A stretch of DNA of 64,000 nucleotides from the NCBI GenBank assembly GCA_035266845.1, contig DATFMP010000060.1:1-64000 (forward strand), in the 5' to 3' direction. This document shows, piece after piece, positions 1 to 8,551 of the stretch. Every line of letters starts with the position of its first letter. Positions within the stretch are counted from its first letter, which is position 1. The notes beneath the pieces were generated by a model. That model saw nothing but the letters and a program-made list of their open reading frames with translations, ran no database searches and had not been told where the DNA came from. Made by a program: the position numbers and the translations under genes. Origin of the DNA: DATFMP01 sp035266845 (GTDB lineage Bacteria > SAR324 > JACQKK01).

Positions 1-93
1 CGCCCCGCCCTGGACGATGCACAGCGGCCGGTGGCGTCCGTCTTCAACGTGGGCGGGCTCGCCTATGTGCTCACCCTTGCGGTGCTGTTTTGA
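1..93 (+). CDS. C-terminal end of an unidentified protein (cut by window edge)
   Basis: Reading frame 1 is open from the window edge to a TGA at 91-93 and encodes about 30 residues ending in a hydrophobic stretch (VGGLAYVLTLAVLF). A C-terminal membrane helix is possible. The 5' part lies outside the window, so no family can be named. It runs in the same direction as the lipoprotein gene 37 bases downstream. Confidence 0.45.
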   Translation, partial: RPALDDAQRPVASVFNVGGLAYVLTLAVLF

Positions 94-130
94 GTCCGGC
101 CGGCGGGCCGGCTGAAGGAGATCGCTCGTC

Positions 131-946
131 ATGAACCTGCGCTTGCCCCCCCTGCTGGCCCTGCTTGCGGCGGTGGCACTGGGCATGCTGGCGGCCGGCT
201 GCGGCGGCGACCTGCTGCCGGATCCGACCCAGTCGGGCTCGGCCACCCAGGCACGGGACTACTACCCCTTCGCGCCGCAGGGCTACGTGATCCACTGGGA
301 GTCCAACAGCACGATCACGGTGGAGGTGCCTGACTGCATGACGCCCTTCGTTACGGGCTGCCTGCCCAGCTTTCGGCAGGACGTGATGGACGGGATCAAC
401 GCGTGGGCACCCGTGCACAGCCTGCTGGGGCTCACGGTGACCATCGTGTCCTCGTCATCCAGCGACGACGTGCGCGTGATCTGGGATGACGGCTTCGGCT
501 CTTCAGGCTATGCGGTGCCGTCCGGTGTGGTGGGCTTCGCGGCCATTGCGCAGCTTCCGGCGGCCGTGTCCCGCTTCATCGTGATGACGACCCAGTGCAA
601 CAACTGCCCCGGGACGCCCTCCCACCAGGATCAGGAACTGCGCACCATCACCACGCACGAGTGGGGGCACATGCTGGGCGTCTGGAGCCACAGCTTCGAC
701 CCCGCGGATGTGATGTATCCGCTGGAGACCGGCCAGACGGGCCTCACCAACCGCGACGTGCAGACCATGCTCAAGGCGTACAGCCTGGCGCCGGATCTGG
801 ACCTGTCCAGTCTGCCCCCCAATGCCTGGACGAAGGCGAGCGCTGCCGCTGGCAGCTCCGCGGCCACTTCCTACCTGATCCGCTGTCTGCACACCTTGGA
901 TGATGCACCGCCGACGACCCTGGAGTTCAATCCCCCGGGCGGGTGA
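131..946 (+). CDS. Metzincin (matrixin-like) zinc metalloprotease lipoprotein
   Basis: A 271-residue protein predicted to be an exported lipoprotein and zinc peptidase. It begins with a hydrophobic signal and a lipobox-like LAAGC with the acylated Cys at residue 24. The extended zinc motif HEWGHMLGVWSH spans residues 176-187 (His176, Glu177, His180, His186), which is the metzincin HExxHxxGxxH pattern. A Met-turn candidate (VMYP, Met195) follows nine residues later. The size fits a bare matrixin catalytic domain with no hemopexin repeats. A good ribosome site (AAGGAG, 115-120) precedes the ATG. Substrate is unknown; the lipid anchor places it in the periplasm or at the outer membrane. Function rests on the motif. 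Confidence 0.8.
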   Translation: MNLRLPPLLALLAAVALGMLAAGCGGDLLPDPTQSGSATQARDYYPFAPQGYVIHWESNSTITVEVPDCMTPFVTGCLPSFRQDVMDGINAWAPVHSLLGLTVTIVSSSSSDDVRVIWDDGFGSSGYAVPSGVVGFAAIAQLPAAVSRFIVMTTQCNNCPGTPSHQDQELRTITTHEWGHMLGVWSHSFDPADVMYPLETGQTGLTNRDVQTMLKAYSLAPDLDLSSLPPNAWTKASAAAGSSAATSYLIRCLHTLDDAPPTTLEFNPPGG

Positions 947-1035
947 CGGTCCGGAACGGAGCTGATGCGGTGCGGGGGCGTCCCACCGGCTCGTGGGCGG
1001 GTGCGGGGCCGGGCCTGCGATAGGAAGGGAGCCGC

Positions 1036-1770
1036 CTAGATGTACGGCTCGATCTCGTTGAGGAGCATGTCCAGATCGGGGATGCGCACGGTGCGGCCCG
1101 AGAAGGTGGCCACGCTGTCGGTCTCCAGGGCGTGGATCGTGCGGGCGATGGTCTCCGGCCGCGTGCCGAGCAGCGCGGCCAGATCCTGGCGCGCCAGCGG
1201 CAGAGAAAGCACGATTGTGCCGTCGTCCGTGGCGTCGGCAAAGCGGTCTTTCAGCGTGAGCAGCAGGTGTACCAGCCGGGTGCGCACGGATAAAGCGGAG
1301 TTCTGCAGGATCGATTCTTCCGCGTTGTCCAGGTCTTCGGCCAGGTGGGTGAGGAAGTTCAGGCCCAGAGCCGGATTGTGGCTTAGCATCTGGCGCAGTG
1401 CCTGGCCGTCCACGTGGCACACACGCGCCGGCGAGAGCGCTTCGGCGCTGCCGGTGTGGCCCTCGCCCCCAAAGAAGTCGCGGTAGCCCACGGTCTGGCC
1501 GGCGTGCGCCAGGCGGATCAGAATCGAGTTGCCCTGCGCATCCACGCGTCGGATGGCAATTGTGCCTTCCTCGATGCAGTAGATGCCGCTGCAGGGATTG
1601 CCCTGCCCGTACACGTTCTGGCCCGGGCGGTAGTTGACCGTGATCTTCGACCGGTTCAGCAGATCGAGATCGTCATTCCGGAGCGCACACCACTCGCTGC
1701 GTTCCCGCGACTGGCAGGTGAAGCAACTGAGGTTGGGTGGAATGCGTGTGACTCGATCCGCCTTGGCCAT
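1036..1770 (-). CDS. FNR-like Crp/Fnr-family transcriptional regulator
   Basis: A 244-residue regulator with a cyclic-nucleotide-binding-type sensor domain and a C-terminal winged helix. The N terminus carries Cys16, Cys19 and Cys28, and Cys118 (in RVCHVD) aligns with the fourth cluster ligand of E. coli FNR (Cys122). A [4Fe-4S] oxygen sensor is therefore likely, although the Cys19-Cys28 spacing is longer than in FNR. The recognition helix contains RPETIAR, keeping the Glu and Arg that FNR uses on TTGAT/C half-sites. The frame stays open upstream to 1878, but the start at 1770 gives the natural FNR-like N terminus. A TTGAC-N4-GTCAT site in front of hemN at 26045 is a plausible target. Confidence 0.82.
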   Translation of the reverse strand: MAKADRVTRIPPNLSCFTCQSRERSEWCALRNDDLDLLNRSKITVNYRPGQNVYGQGNPCSGIYCIEEGTIAIRRVDAQGNSILIRLAHAGQTVGYRDFFGGEGHTGSAEALSPARVCHVDGQALRQMLSHNPALGLNFLTHLAEDLDNAEESILQNSALSVRTRLVHLLLTLKDRFADATDDGTIVLSLPLARQDLAALLGTRPETIARTIHALETDSVATFSGRTVRIPDLDMLLNEIEPYI

Positions 1771-2003
1771 AGCCTGACCTGTGCGTCCGGTGATGTTCGC
1801 CCCTGCAGGGCTGCGATGCTGCTTGATGTGCGCCAGCCCCAGCTCTGCTTCCGGCCCCCATTTGCCGCTAATAAGCATAGCTCAGGCGAGGCGCTCCTGC
1901 CAAGCCGGAATGCGTGGGAGTTCCCGCGAAAACGGGCTTTGCGCCGTTGCGCGGCGGGCCGCCAACGCCCATTGAGAGCCGGTCTCAGGTCACCGACATT
2001 CAG

Positions 2004-2032
2004 TTGACGCAAACTGGCAAATACCATATCGT
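2004..2032 (+). promoter_or_regulatory. Sigma70-type promoter for the MerR gene
   Basis: TTGACG (2004-2009) and TATCGT (2027-2032) are separated by 17 bp, about 50 bases upstream of the MerR-family start. The -35 matches 5 of 6 consensus bases and the -10 matches 4 of 6. The 17-bp spacer is normal rather than the 19-20 bp seen in classical MerR target promoters. Confidence 0.5.
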
Positions 2033-2080
2033 GAGTCAAATCACACCGCCTGGATTCTGCCAACTGGAGTGCCATCCTCC

Positions 2081-2572
2081 ATGAAGGCCGTCAGTCACCC
2101 CCGCGAGCATTCGCTCACGGAGTCCGCAGCCGGCTCCGCCGAGCAGGAGGTGCCGCACGGAGAGGGCAGTGCTGTTCCTATCGGCAGCCTGGCGCGTGCG
2201 GCGGGCGTCAGCACGCGTACCGTGCGCTACTACGAAGAGATTGGCCTGCTGCGCACGGCGCGGCGCTATGCGGGCGGGCGGCGGGTCTTCGGCCCGGACG
2301 CGCTGGAGCGGCTGCGCTTCATCGGTCGGCTCAAGCGCCTCGGCTTCACGCTGGAGGAGATCGCGGAGTTGAACGAGGTCTTCGAGCTGCAGCGCTCCAC
2401 GCAGGCCATGCTGGGCGTGCTGGACGGCAAGCTGGGCCAGCACCTGGAGGTGCTGGATGAGCAGATGCGCGAGTTGGCCAGGCTGCGGGAGGATCTGCTG
2501 TCCTATCGCCAGCACATCCGCAACCGGCTGGCGGGGCTAGCCGCCAAGGCCGGACGGGCAACGGGAGAGTAA
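2081..2572 (+). CDS. MerR-family transcriptional regulator
   Basis: A 163-residue protein. The MerR helix-turn-helix occupies roughly residues 32-100 (IGSLARAAGVSTRTVRYYEE, then the RRVF wing), followed by a coiled-coil dimerisation helix and a basic C terminus. No cysteine ligands of the metal-sensing MerR type are visible after the helix, so the effector is unknown. A 30-residue extension precedes the DNA-binding domain. The ATG at 2081 has GGAG 11 bases upstream; an in-frame GTG at 2069 is the alternative. It ends 3 bases before the HAD phosphatase and is probably co-transcribed with it and the next gene. Confidence 0.85.
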   Translation: MKAVSHPREHSLTESAAGSAEQEVPHGEGSAVPIGSLARAAGVSTRTVRYYEEIGLLRTARRYAGGRRVFGPDALERLRFIGRLKRLGFTLEEIAELNEVFELQRSTQAMLGVLDGKLGQHLEVLDEQMRELARLREDLLSYRQHIRNRLAGLAAKAGRATGE

Positions 2573-2575
2573 GCT

Positions 2576-3271
2576 GTGCGCTGCGTGCTGTTCGACCTGG
2601 ACGGGACTCTCGTCGACACTTGGTGGCTCTATGTGGAGGCATATCGCCGCACGCTGGCGCCCCACTTCGGCCGTCCGCTGACGATGGAGGACCTGCGCGT
2701 GCTGCGGCCCACGTCCGAGATCCGCCTGCTCCACAACGCGGTGGGGGCCGAGGCGGCACCCGCGTATCACCGCGCGTTCATCGAGCACTACGGCCGCCTC
2801 CACGCCGAGCGCTGCGAGGGAGTCTATCCGGGCGTGCCGGAGTTGCTGGCGACCCTGCGCGGCGAGGAGCGGCGGCTGGGCCTGGTGACGGGCAAATCAC
2901 GGCCTGCGTGGGAGATCACCGCCGCCCACTGCGCGCTGGGGCCGTTCGAGGCGGTGGTGACGGATGAGGACGTGCAGCGGCCCAAGCCCGATCCGGCGGG
3001 CCTGCAACTGGCGTTGGCGCAGTTGGGCGTGGCGCCGCGGGACAGCCTGTACGTGGGCGATTCTCTGGACGACCTGGGTGCCGCCCATGCCACGGGCATG
3101 GCCTTCGCCGGCGTGCTGTGGTGCAAGGCGCCGGGCGAGCGCGAGGCCTTCGCGGCCGCCGCGCGGGAGCGTGGGGCGCTGGCCTGTCTGGAGACCCCGC
3201 AGGCGCTGCTGACTCTGCTCGAGTCGGCGGAAGCCGAGGTGGTTGCCCCCAGGAGAGCGGGGGCCTGCTGA
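2576..3271 (+). CDS. HAD-superfamily hydrolase (phosphoglycolate phosphatase-like)
   Basis: A 231-residue HAD phosphatase starting at a GTG. Motif I is FDLDGTLVDT at residues 6-15, with Asp nucleophile and acid/base two residues apart. Motif II is in LVTGKSR, and motif IV is YVGDSLDD near residue 160. An alpha-helical cap between motifs I and II places it in the Gph/PpaX-like subfamily. The substrate cannot be read from sequence. Its stop codon TGA shares one base with the ATG of the next gene (TGATG at 3269-3273), which suggests translational coupling. Confidence 0.82.
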   Translation: MRCVLFDLDGTLVDTWWLYVEAYRRTLAPHFGRPLTMEDLRVLRPTSEIRLLHNAVGAEAAPAYHRAFIEHYGRLHAERCEGVYPGVPELLATLRGEERRLGLVTGKSRPAWEITAAHCALGPFEAVVTDEDVQRPKPDPAGLQLALAQLGVAPRDSLYVGDSLDDLGAAHATGMAFAGVLWCKAPGEREAFAAAARERGALACLETPQALLTLLESAEAEVVAPRRAGAC

Positions 3272-3897
3272 TGGCTGCGCAGCCGGTGGAGTTCTATTTC
3301 GAACTGGCCTCGCCGTATAGCTACCTGAGCAGCGAGGTGATCGGGGAATTGTGTGGCCGGCTGGGGGTGCCGCTGGTCTGGCGGCCGTTCATGCTGGGGC
3401 CGATCCTGCGCCGCACGGGTTCGCGGCCGCTGTACGTGGATGGCCTGCGGGGTGCCTATGCGCGCACGGATTGCTTCCGCTGGGCGCGGTTGCACGGCAT
3501 ACCCCTGCGCCATTGGGCCGAGGTGCCCGCGAACTCGCTCAAGGCGGCGCGCGGAGCGTTGTACCTGCACGGGCGGCCGTCGTTTGAGCCCTACGTGCAC
3601 GCCTGTTTCCGCGCGCACTTCGTGGAAGGACGGGACCTGTTCGACGATGGGGTGCTGGCGGAAATCGTGGATGGTGTGGGCGAGGACGTGCGCGTCTTCC
3701 ACGCGGCCATCGCGACGCCGGCCTTCAAGCAGCGCCTGATCGACGAAACGGAGGCCGCCTGGACGCGGGGCGTGTTTGGCGCGCCCACGTTCTTCTATGG
3801 CGAGGAAATGCTGTGGGGCAACGACCGGCTGCCGCTGCTGGAGCGGCTGATCCGCGCCGAGGAGGAAGATGCCGCAACCAGAAATGGGAGTGGCTAG
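3271..3897 (+). CDS. DsbA-family 2-hydroxychromene-2-carboxylate isomerase-like protein
   Basis: A 208-residue thioredoxin-fold protein of the kappa-GST/HCCA isomerase type. The N terminus (VEFYFELASPYSYLSS) has the serine-containing loop of NahD-like isomerases instead of a CxxC. The C-terminal half ends with the family-typical GVFGAPTFFYGEEMLWGNDRL. Family members are glutathione-dependent isomerases of aromatic catabolism or bind other thiol substrates. No naphthalene-pathway genes are nearby, so the substrate is open. The ATG at 3271 overlaps the previous stop; longer frames upstream are artefacts. It lies 95 bases before icmF on the same strand. Confidence 0.85.
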   Translation: MAAQPVEFYFELASPYSYLSSEVIGELCGRLGVPLVWRPFMLGPILRRTGSRPLYVDGLRGAYARTDCFRWARLHGIPLRHWAEVPANSLKAARGALYLHGRPSFEPYVHACFRAHFVEGRDLFDDGVLAEIVDGVGEDVRVFHAAIATPAFKQRLIDETEAAWTRGVFGAPTFFYGEEMLWGNDRLPLLERLIRAEEEDAATRNGSG

Positions 3898-3992
3898 ATG
3901 ACGAAGTGGCCCCGGCGCGCATCACGACGCACCAGGCCTCGTGCGATGGAAACCGTAGGCAGAGTGCTTCAACGCGAGCTGAGACACCCGGC

Positions 3993-6900
3993 ATGGAACG
4001 ATCCGAACTCCGCAATCCCGTCCGTGTGGTGACGGCCACCAGTCTCTTCGACGGCCACGACGCGGCCATCAACGTGATGCGCCGCATCATGCAGCGCGAG
4101 GGCGCCGAGGTGGTGCACCTGGGCCACAACCGCTCCGTGCAGGAGATCGTGGATGCCGCCATTCAGGAGGACGCCCAGGGCATCGCCGTCAGCTCGTACC
4201 AGGGCGGGCACATGGAGTTCTTCCGCTACATGGTGGACTTGCTGCGGGAGAACGACGCGGACCACGTGCGGGTCTTCGGCGGGGGCGGTGGAACCATCGT
4301 GCCGGAGGAAATCGCCGAGCTGGAGGCCTACGGCGTCACCAAGATCTATTCGCCGGAAGATGGCCAGCGCCTGGGGCTTGTGGGCATGATCCAGCACCTC
4401 GTGCGGGCCTGTGACGTGCCGCAGGAGATTCAGCCCGACCGCGAGCTGGCGCGTCTCGCGGCCGCGGGCAATGGCGCGGACGACGGCGCCGGCCGCGGGG
4501 CCGTGCAGGCCCTGGCGCGGCTGCTGACCTTCGCGGAGTGGCGCGAGCTGGGGCGGGTCAACGACGAGGCTGCGCAGTTCTTCGGCCATCGCGTGGCGGA
4601 ACTGGCCGCGAAGCGCACGGCACAGCGGCGCATTCCCGTGCTGGGCATCACCGGCACGGGCGGTGCGGGCAAGTCCAGTCTCACGGACGAGTTGGTGCGG
4701 CGCTTCCTGCTGGACTTCGCGGACAAGCGCGTGGCGATCCTCTCCGTGGACCCCACCCAGCGCCGCACGGGTGGCGCGCTGCTGGGCGACCGCATCCGCA
4801 TGAACGCCATCAACACGCCGCGCACCTTCATGCGCTCCATTGCCACCCGGCAGGAAAACCTTTCGCTCTCGCGCAGCATCCGGCAGGGCGTGGCGCTGTG
4901 CCAAGCGGCGGACTACGACCTAGTGATCGTGGAGACGGCCGGCATCGGGCAGAGCGACACGGAGATCGTGGACCTGGCGGACTTCACCTTGTACGTGATG
5001 ACCGCGGAGTTCGGCGCGGCCAGCCAGCTCGAGAAGATCGGCATGCTGGACTACGCCGACCTCATCGCCATCAACAAGTTCGACAAGAAGGGCTCTGCGG
5101 ACGCCCTGCGCGACGTGCGCAAGCAGGTGCGTCGCAACCGCGGGCTGTTCGATGCGCCCGAGGCCGAGCTGCCCGTCTACGGCACGGTGGCCAGCCGCTT
5201 CCAGGATCCGGCCACGGACCTGTTCTACAAGGCGCTTGTGGGGCGGCTCAACGACAAGCTGGAGCTGGGCTGGGCCAGCACGCTGGAGCCCTCCACCACG
5301 CCGGACGATCCCGCGGCGGTGATCATCCCGCCACGCCGGGTGCGCTATCTGTCCGAGATCGCGGATACCGTGCGCCAGCACGAGGAGGAGGCGGAGCGCC
5401 AGGCGGCGCTGGCCTCCCGCGCGTGCGCCCTGCGCGGTGCCCTGGAGGCCCTGGGCGTGCCCGTGCCGGAGGGGCCGCGCGGGCTGGAGCAGGTGCCGCA
5501 GGACGACACGGCGCGGCAACTGGCCGAGGCCTATCACGCCGCGCTGGAGGGCATTGCGCTGCACTGGCGCCAGGAGCTGGCCGGCTTCGACGCGCGCAAG
5601 GCCGCGCTGGCGGAGGACGCCAGCACGTTCCGCGTGCGCGACCGCGAGATCACGGTGCAGAACTACGTGCAGACGCTCTCGCACACCAGGGTGCCCAAGC
5701 TGGTGATGCCGCGCTACACGGACTGGGGCGACCGCCTGCGCTGGCTGATGCTGGAGAACACGCCCGGTCGCTATCCGTTCACGGGCGGGGCCTTCCCTTT
5801 CAAGCGGCAGGAGGAGGAGCCCACGCGCATGTTCGCCGGGGAAGGGCCGCCGGAGCGCACCAACCGGCGCTTCCACTTTATCTCGGCGGGCATGCCGGCC
5901 AAGCGCCTCAGCACGGCGTTCGACTCGGTGACCCTGTACGGGGAGGACCCGCACCCGCGGCCGGACATCTACGGAAAGGTGGGCAACTCGGGCGTGTCCA
6001 TCTGCACAGTGGACGATATGAAGCGGCTCTACTCGGGCTTCGATCTCGTGAATCCGGCCACGTCCGTCTCCATGACCATCAACGGCCCGGCGCCGGTGAT
6101 GCTGGCCTTCTTCCTCAACACGGCCGTGGACCAGCAGGTGGAGCGCCACCTTAAGGCCACGGGCCAGTGGGAGGCGGCGCAGCAGCGCATGGCCGCGTTC
6201 TTTGCCGAGCGCGGCGCGGAGGCCCCCGCCTACCGCGGCGAGCTGCCGGCCGGGCACGACGGGCTGGGACTGGGCCTGCTGGGCATCACGGGCGACCGCC
6301 TGCTGGAGCGGGAGACCTACGAGCAGATCAAGGCGGACACGTTGCGTGTCGTGCGTGGCACGGTGCAGGCGGACATCCTGAAGGAGGACCAGGCGCAGAA
6401 CACCTGCATCTTCTCCACTGAGTTCGCGCTGAAGATGATGGGCGATATCCAGGCGTACTTCTGCGAGTACGACATGGCGAACTTCTACTCGGTCAGCGTG
6501 AGCGGCTATCACATGGCCGAGGCCGGCGCGAATCCCATCACGCAGGTGGCCTTCACCCTGGCCAACGGCTTCACGTTCGTGGAGTACTACCTTTCTCGCG
6601 GGCTACCCATCGACCAGTTCGCGCGCAACCTGTCGTTCTTCTTCTCCAACGGGATGGACCCGGAGTACGCCGTGATCGGCCGCGTGGCCCGCCGCATCTG
6701 GGCCGTGACTCTGCGCGAGAAGTACCGCGCGGGTGAGCGCGCGCAGAAACTGAAGTACCACATCCAGACCTCCGGGCGCTCCCTGCACGCCCAGGAGATC
6801 GGCTTCAACGACATCCGCACCACCCTGCAGGCGCTCTACGCGATCTACGACAACTGCAACTCGCTGCACACCAACGCTTACGACGAAGCCATCACCACGC

Positions 6901-7457
6901 CCACGGAGGAATCGGTGCGGCGGGCCATCGCCATCCAGCTCATCATCAACCGCGAGCTGGGGCTGGCCAAGAACGACAATCCGCTGCAGGGCAGCTTCAT
7001 CATCGAGGAGCTCACCGGCCTGGTGGAGGAGGCGATCCTGTCCGAGTTCGACCGCCTCACGGAGCGCGGGGGCGTGCTGGGCGCCATGGAGACCATGTAC
7101 CAGCGCACGAAGATCCAGGAGGAATCGCTGCACTACGAGGAACTGAAGCACTCCGGCGCCTATCCCATCGTGGGCATCAACACCTTCCTCGATCCCGCCA
7201 AGCACGGCGCGGTGGACAAGACGCCGGAGCTGATCCGCTCCAGCGACGAGGAAAAGCAGTTGCAGATCGAGGGGCTGGCGCACTTCCAGCGCATCCACGC
7301 GCCGGAACGCGAATCGGCCCTGGCCGCGCTGCAGGAGGCCTGCCGCACGCGCGCCAACATCTTCGCCGCGCTGATGGAGGCCGTGAAGTCCTGCTCCCTG
7401 GGCGAGATCACCGGTGCGCTCTACCACATCGGCGGGCAGTACCGGCGCAACATGTAG
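3993..7457 (+). CDS. icmF: Fused isobutyryl-CoA mutase (adenosylcobalamin-dependent)
   Basis: A 1,154-residue single-chain acyl-CoA mutase that interconverts isobutyryl-CoA and n-butyryl-CoA; some relatives also accept isovaleryl- or pivalyl-CoA. Residues 10-140 are the B12-binding domain, with DGHDAA (Asp20, His22 as lower axial ligand). The central G-protein chaperone has its P-loop around residues 220-228 (Lys227) and NKFD at 361-364. The C-terminal mutase barrel begins near residue 590 and includes GKVGNSGVSI and the RFHFISAGMPAKRLSTAFDS segment. All three IcmF modules are intact and in order. The in-frame extension back to 3813 overlaps the preceding gene and is rejected. A role in branched or short-chain acyl-CoA degradation is inferred. 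Confidence 0.93.
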   Translation: MERSELRNPVRVVTATSLFDGHDAAINVMRRIMQREGAEVVHLGHNRSVQEIVDAAIQEDAQGIAVSSYQGGHMEFFRYMVDLLRENDADHVRVFGGGGGTIVPEEIAELEAYGVTKIYSPEDGQRLGLVGMIQHLVRACDVPQEIQPDRELARLAAAGNGADDGAGRGAVQALARLLTFAEWRELGRVNDEAAQFFGHRVAELAAKRTAQRRIPVLGITGTGGAGKSSLTDELVRRFLLDFADKRVAILSVDPTQRRTGGALLGDRIRMNAINTPRTFMRSIATRQENLSLSRSIRQGVALCQAADYDLVIVETAGIGQSDTEIVDLADFTLYVMTAEFGAASQLEKIGMLDYADLIAINKFDKKGSADALRDVRKQVRRNRGLFDAPEAELPVYGTVASRFQDPATDLFYKALVGRLNDKLELGWASTLEPSTTPDDPAAVIIPPRRVRYLSEIADTVRQHEEEAERQAALASRACALRGALEALGVPVPEGPRGLEQVPQDDTARQLAEAYHAALEGIALHWRQELAGFDARKAALAEDASTFRVRDREITVQNYVQTLSHTRVPKLVMPRYTDWGDRLRWLMLENTPGRYPFTGGAFPFKRQEEEPTRMFAGEGPPERTNRRFHFISAGMPAKRLSTAFDSVTLYGEDPHPRPDIYGKVGNSGVSICTVDDMKRLYSGFDLVNPATSVSMTINGPAPVMLAFFLNTAVDQQVERHLKATGQWEAAQQRMAAFFAERGAEAPAYRGELPAGHDGLGLGLLGITGDRLLERETYEQIKADTLRVVRGTVQADILKEDQAQNTCIFSTEFALKMMGDIQAYFCEYDMANFYSVSVSGYHMAEAGANPITQVAFTLANGFTFVEYYLSRGLPIDQFARNLSFFFSNGMDPEYAVIGRVARRIWAVTLREKYRAGERAQKLKYHIQTSGRSLHAQEIGFNDIRTTLQALYAIYDNCNSLHTNAYDEAITTPTEESVRRAIAIQLIINRELGLAKNDNPLQGSFIIEELTGLVEEAILSEFDRLTERGGVLGAMETMYQRTKIQEESLHYEELKHSGAYPIVGINTFLDPAKHGAVDKTPELIRSSDEEKQLQIEGLAHFQRIHAPERESALAALQEACRTRANIFAALMEAVKSCSLGEITGALYHIGGQYRRNM

Positions 7458-7464
7458 GCGAGGC

Positions 7465-7484
7465 CCGCGGCGCTTGCGCCGCGG
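7465..7484. terminator. GC-rich hairpin downstream of icmF
   Basis: CCGCGGCGC-TT-GCGCCGCGG forms a perfect 9-bp stem with a 2-base loop, 7 bases after the icmF stop. There is no T tract, so it is a 3'-end hairpin rather than a clear intrinsic terminator. It also lies beyond the end of the convergent lipoprotein gene. Confidence 0.45.
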
Positions 7485-7568
7485 CTGGCATCCCCGTATG
7501 CCTGAGCCGCGCTGCGCGCTGCCCAGGAATACGGGAAACTACACCCTGCTGGCTCGTGCGAATTCCGA

Positions 7569-8051
7569 TCACATCTTCGCGAACACGTCGCACACCGGGC
7601 TGGTCTCGGCCGGGCGGTGGTGTTCTACGTGCTTGACGTCGCTGTACGCCTCGCCCAGCTTCACGTTCCACTGGTGGTCGTGGTTCTTGGCGTCGCAGTG
7701 GCCCGGCGTGCCGCCGCCGAAGTTGGAATCGATCCAGTAGTCCACGTCGTAGTGCGTATCGGGCTTCAGCACGTGGTTGAACGTGAAGGAGAACGCCGGG
7801 TCGGCGGTCTTCGAGACAGTGCCCGACTGCTTGGCCACCACCTTGCCGGTATCGGCATCCACCAAGGCGACCTGGATCGCCTGACCGCCGTGGGGACCGT
7901 GGAAGCTGGTATCGCCCTGGAAGGTCAGCGAGTCCATGCCGCTGCCGCTCATGGATTCGCCGCCCATGCTGCTGCAACCCGGCAGGAGCAGCAGCAGTGC
8001 GGCAGCCACGGCCAGCACGGCCGTGGCGAAGGGGATTCGTTTCGATTGCAT
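7569..8051 (-). CDS. Uncharacterised histidine-containing lipoprotein
   Basis: A 160-residue protein with a signal peptide and lipobox (LLPGC, Cys26), so probably membrane-anchored on the periplasmic side. The mature part has a short Gly/Ser/Met linker, then a compact domain that looks beta-rich (GQAIQVALVDADTGKVVAK and the FSFTFNHVL segment). Histidines cluster at GHCDAKNHDH and KHVEHH near the C terminus, so metal binding is possible but unproven. I do not recognise the family. The chosen ATG has GGAG seven bases upstream; an in-frame ATG six codons earlier (8069) is the alternative. It is convergent with icmF. Confidence 0.7.
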   Translation of the reverse strand: MQSKRIPFATAVLAVAAALLLLLPGCSSMGGESMSGSGMDSLTFQGDTSFHGPHGGQAIQVALVDADTGKVVAKQSGTVSKTADPAFSFTFNHVLKPDTHYDVDYWIDSNFGGGTPGHCDAKNHDHQWNVKLGEAYSDVKHVEHHRPAETSPVCDVFAKM

Positions 8052-8551
8052 GGGAGTGCTCCGGTTCATGTGGAAGGACGGTGCGATCGGTTCCGATGCA
8101 GACCCGCCCCGCCCGCAAAGCGGCTGGCCGCCGCACGGGCTGCGCGCTTGGCCGCGGCGGTGCATCTGCCTGGGGAACACCACGGACACCGGTATAATTC
8201 CGCACACGGGGCAACGGGTTCCCGATCGGCCCTGCCGTTGGGCTCCAGGCGCCTTCCCGCGTGGCCCCCGTGCTTTCATTCTCACCGGGCGGCTGGCGTC
8301 CCCGTAGCGCCGCGGGATATCCGTCCCGCTGGAGGACTGGGTGGCTCGCGGCGGTCCGTGGTGGTCCGTCGAGGCTTGGGCTTGGGGTGTTGTGGAGGAG
8401 GAAGGCGCCGCCTCCCTCCTCCACACCTCTACCCTCCGGCAGGGGCCGTGGGCCCCTGCACCCCCAATGGGGGTTCGAGAGAACAGGTACCCCCGGATGG
8501 TTGCAGTCGTCTCCGGGACCCAATTCCAGGGGCGCTGCCGTGGGCAGCCGC
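8052..8551. other. Gene-free stretch with stem-loops
   Basis: No convincing coding sequence. It contains a TATAAT at 8193-8198 on the plus strand without a good -35, and the two stem-loops listed separately at 8439-8474. It should include the promoter of the lipoprotein gene that starts at 8051. Confidence 0.5.
8439..8474 (-). terminator. Two adjacent perfect stem-loops after the VTT-like gene
   Basis: GCAGGGGCC-GTG-GGCCCCTGC (8439-8459) is a 9-bp stem with a 3-base loop, and ACCCCC-AAT-GGGGGT (8460-8474) follows without a gap. They lie about 80 bases downstream of the minus-strand membrane-protein gene. No T run follows, so they may be a REP-type element as easily as a terminator. Confidence 0.4.

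Noticed and set aside
3813..3992. Longer icmF start
   Set aside because: The upstream codons overlap the HCCA isomerase gene and do not resemble the IcmF N terminus.
4920..6512. Minus-strand frame inside icmF
   Set aside because: Antisense to conserved IcmF domains; no motif or start signal.
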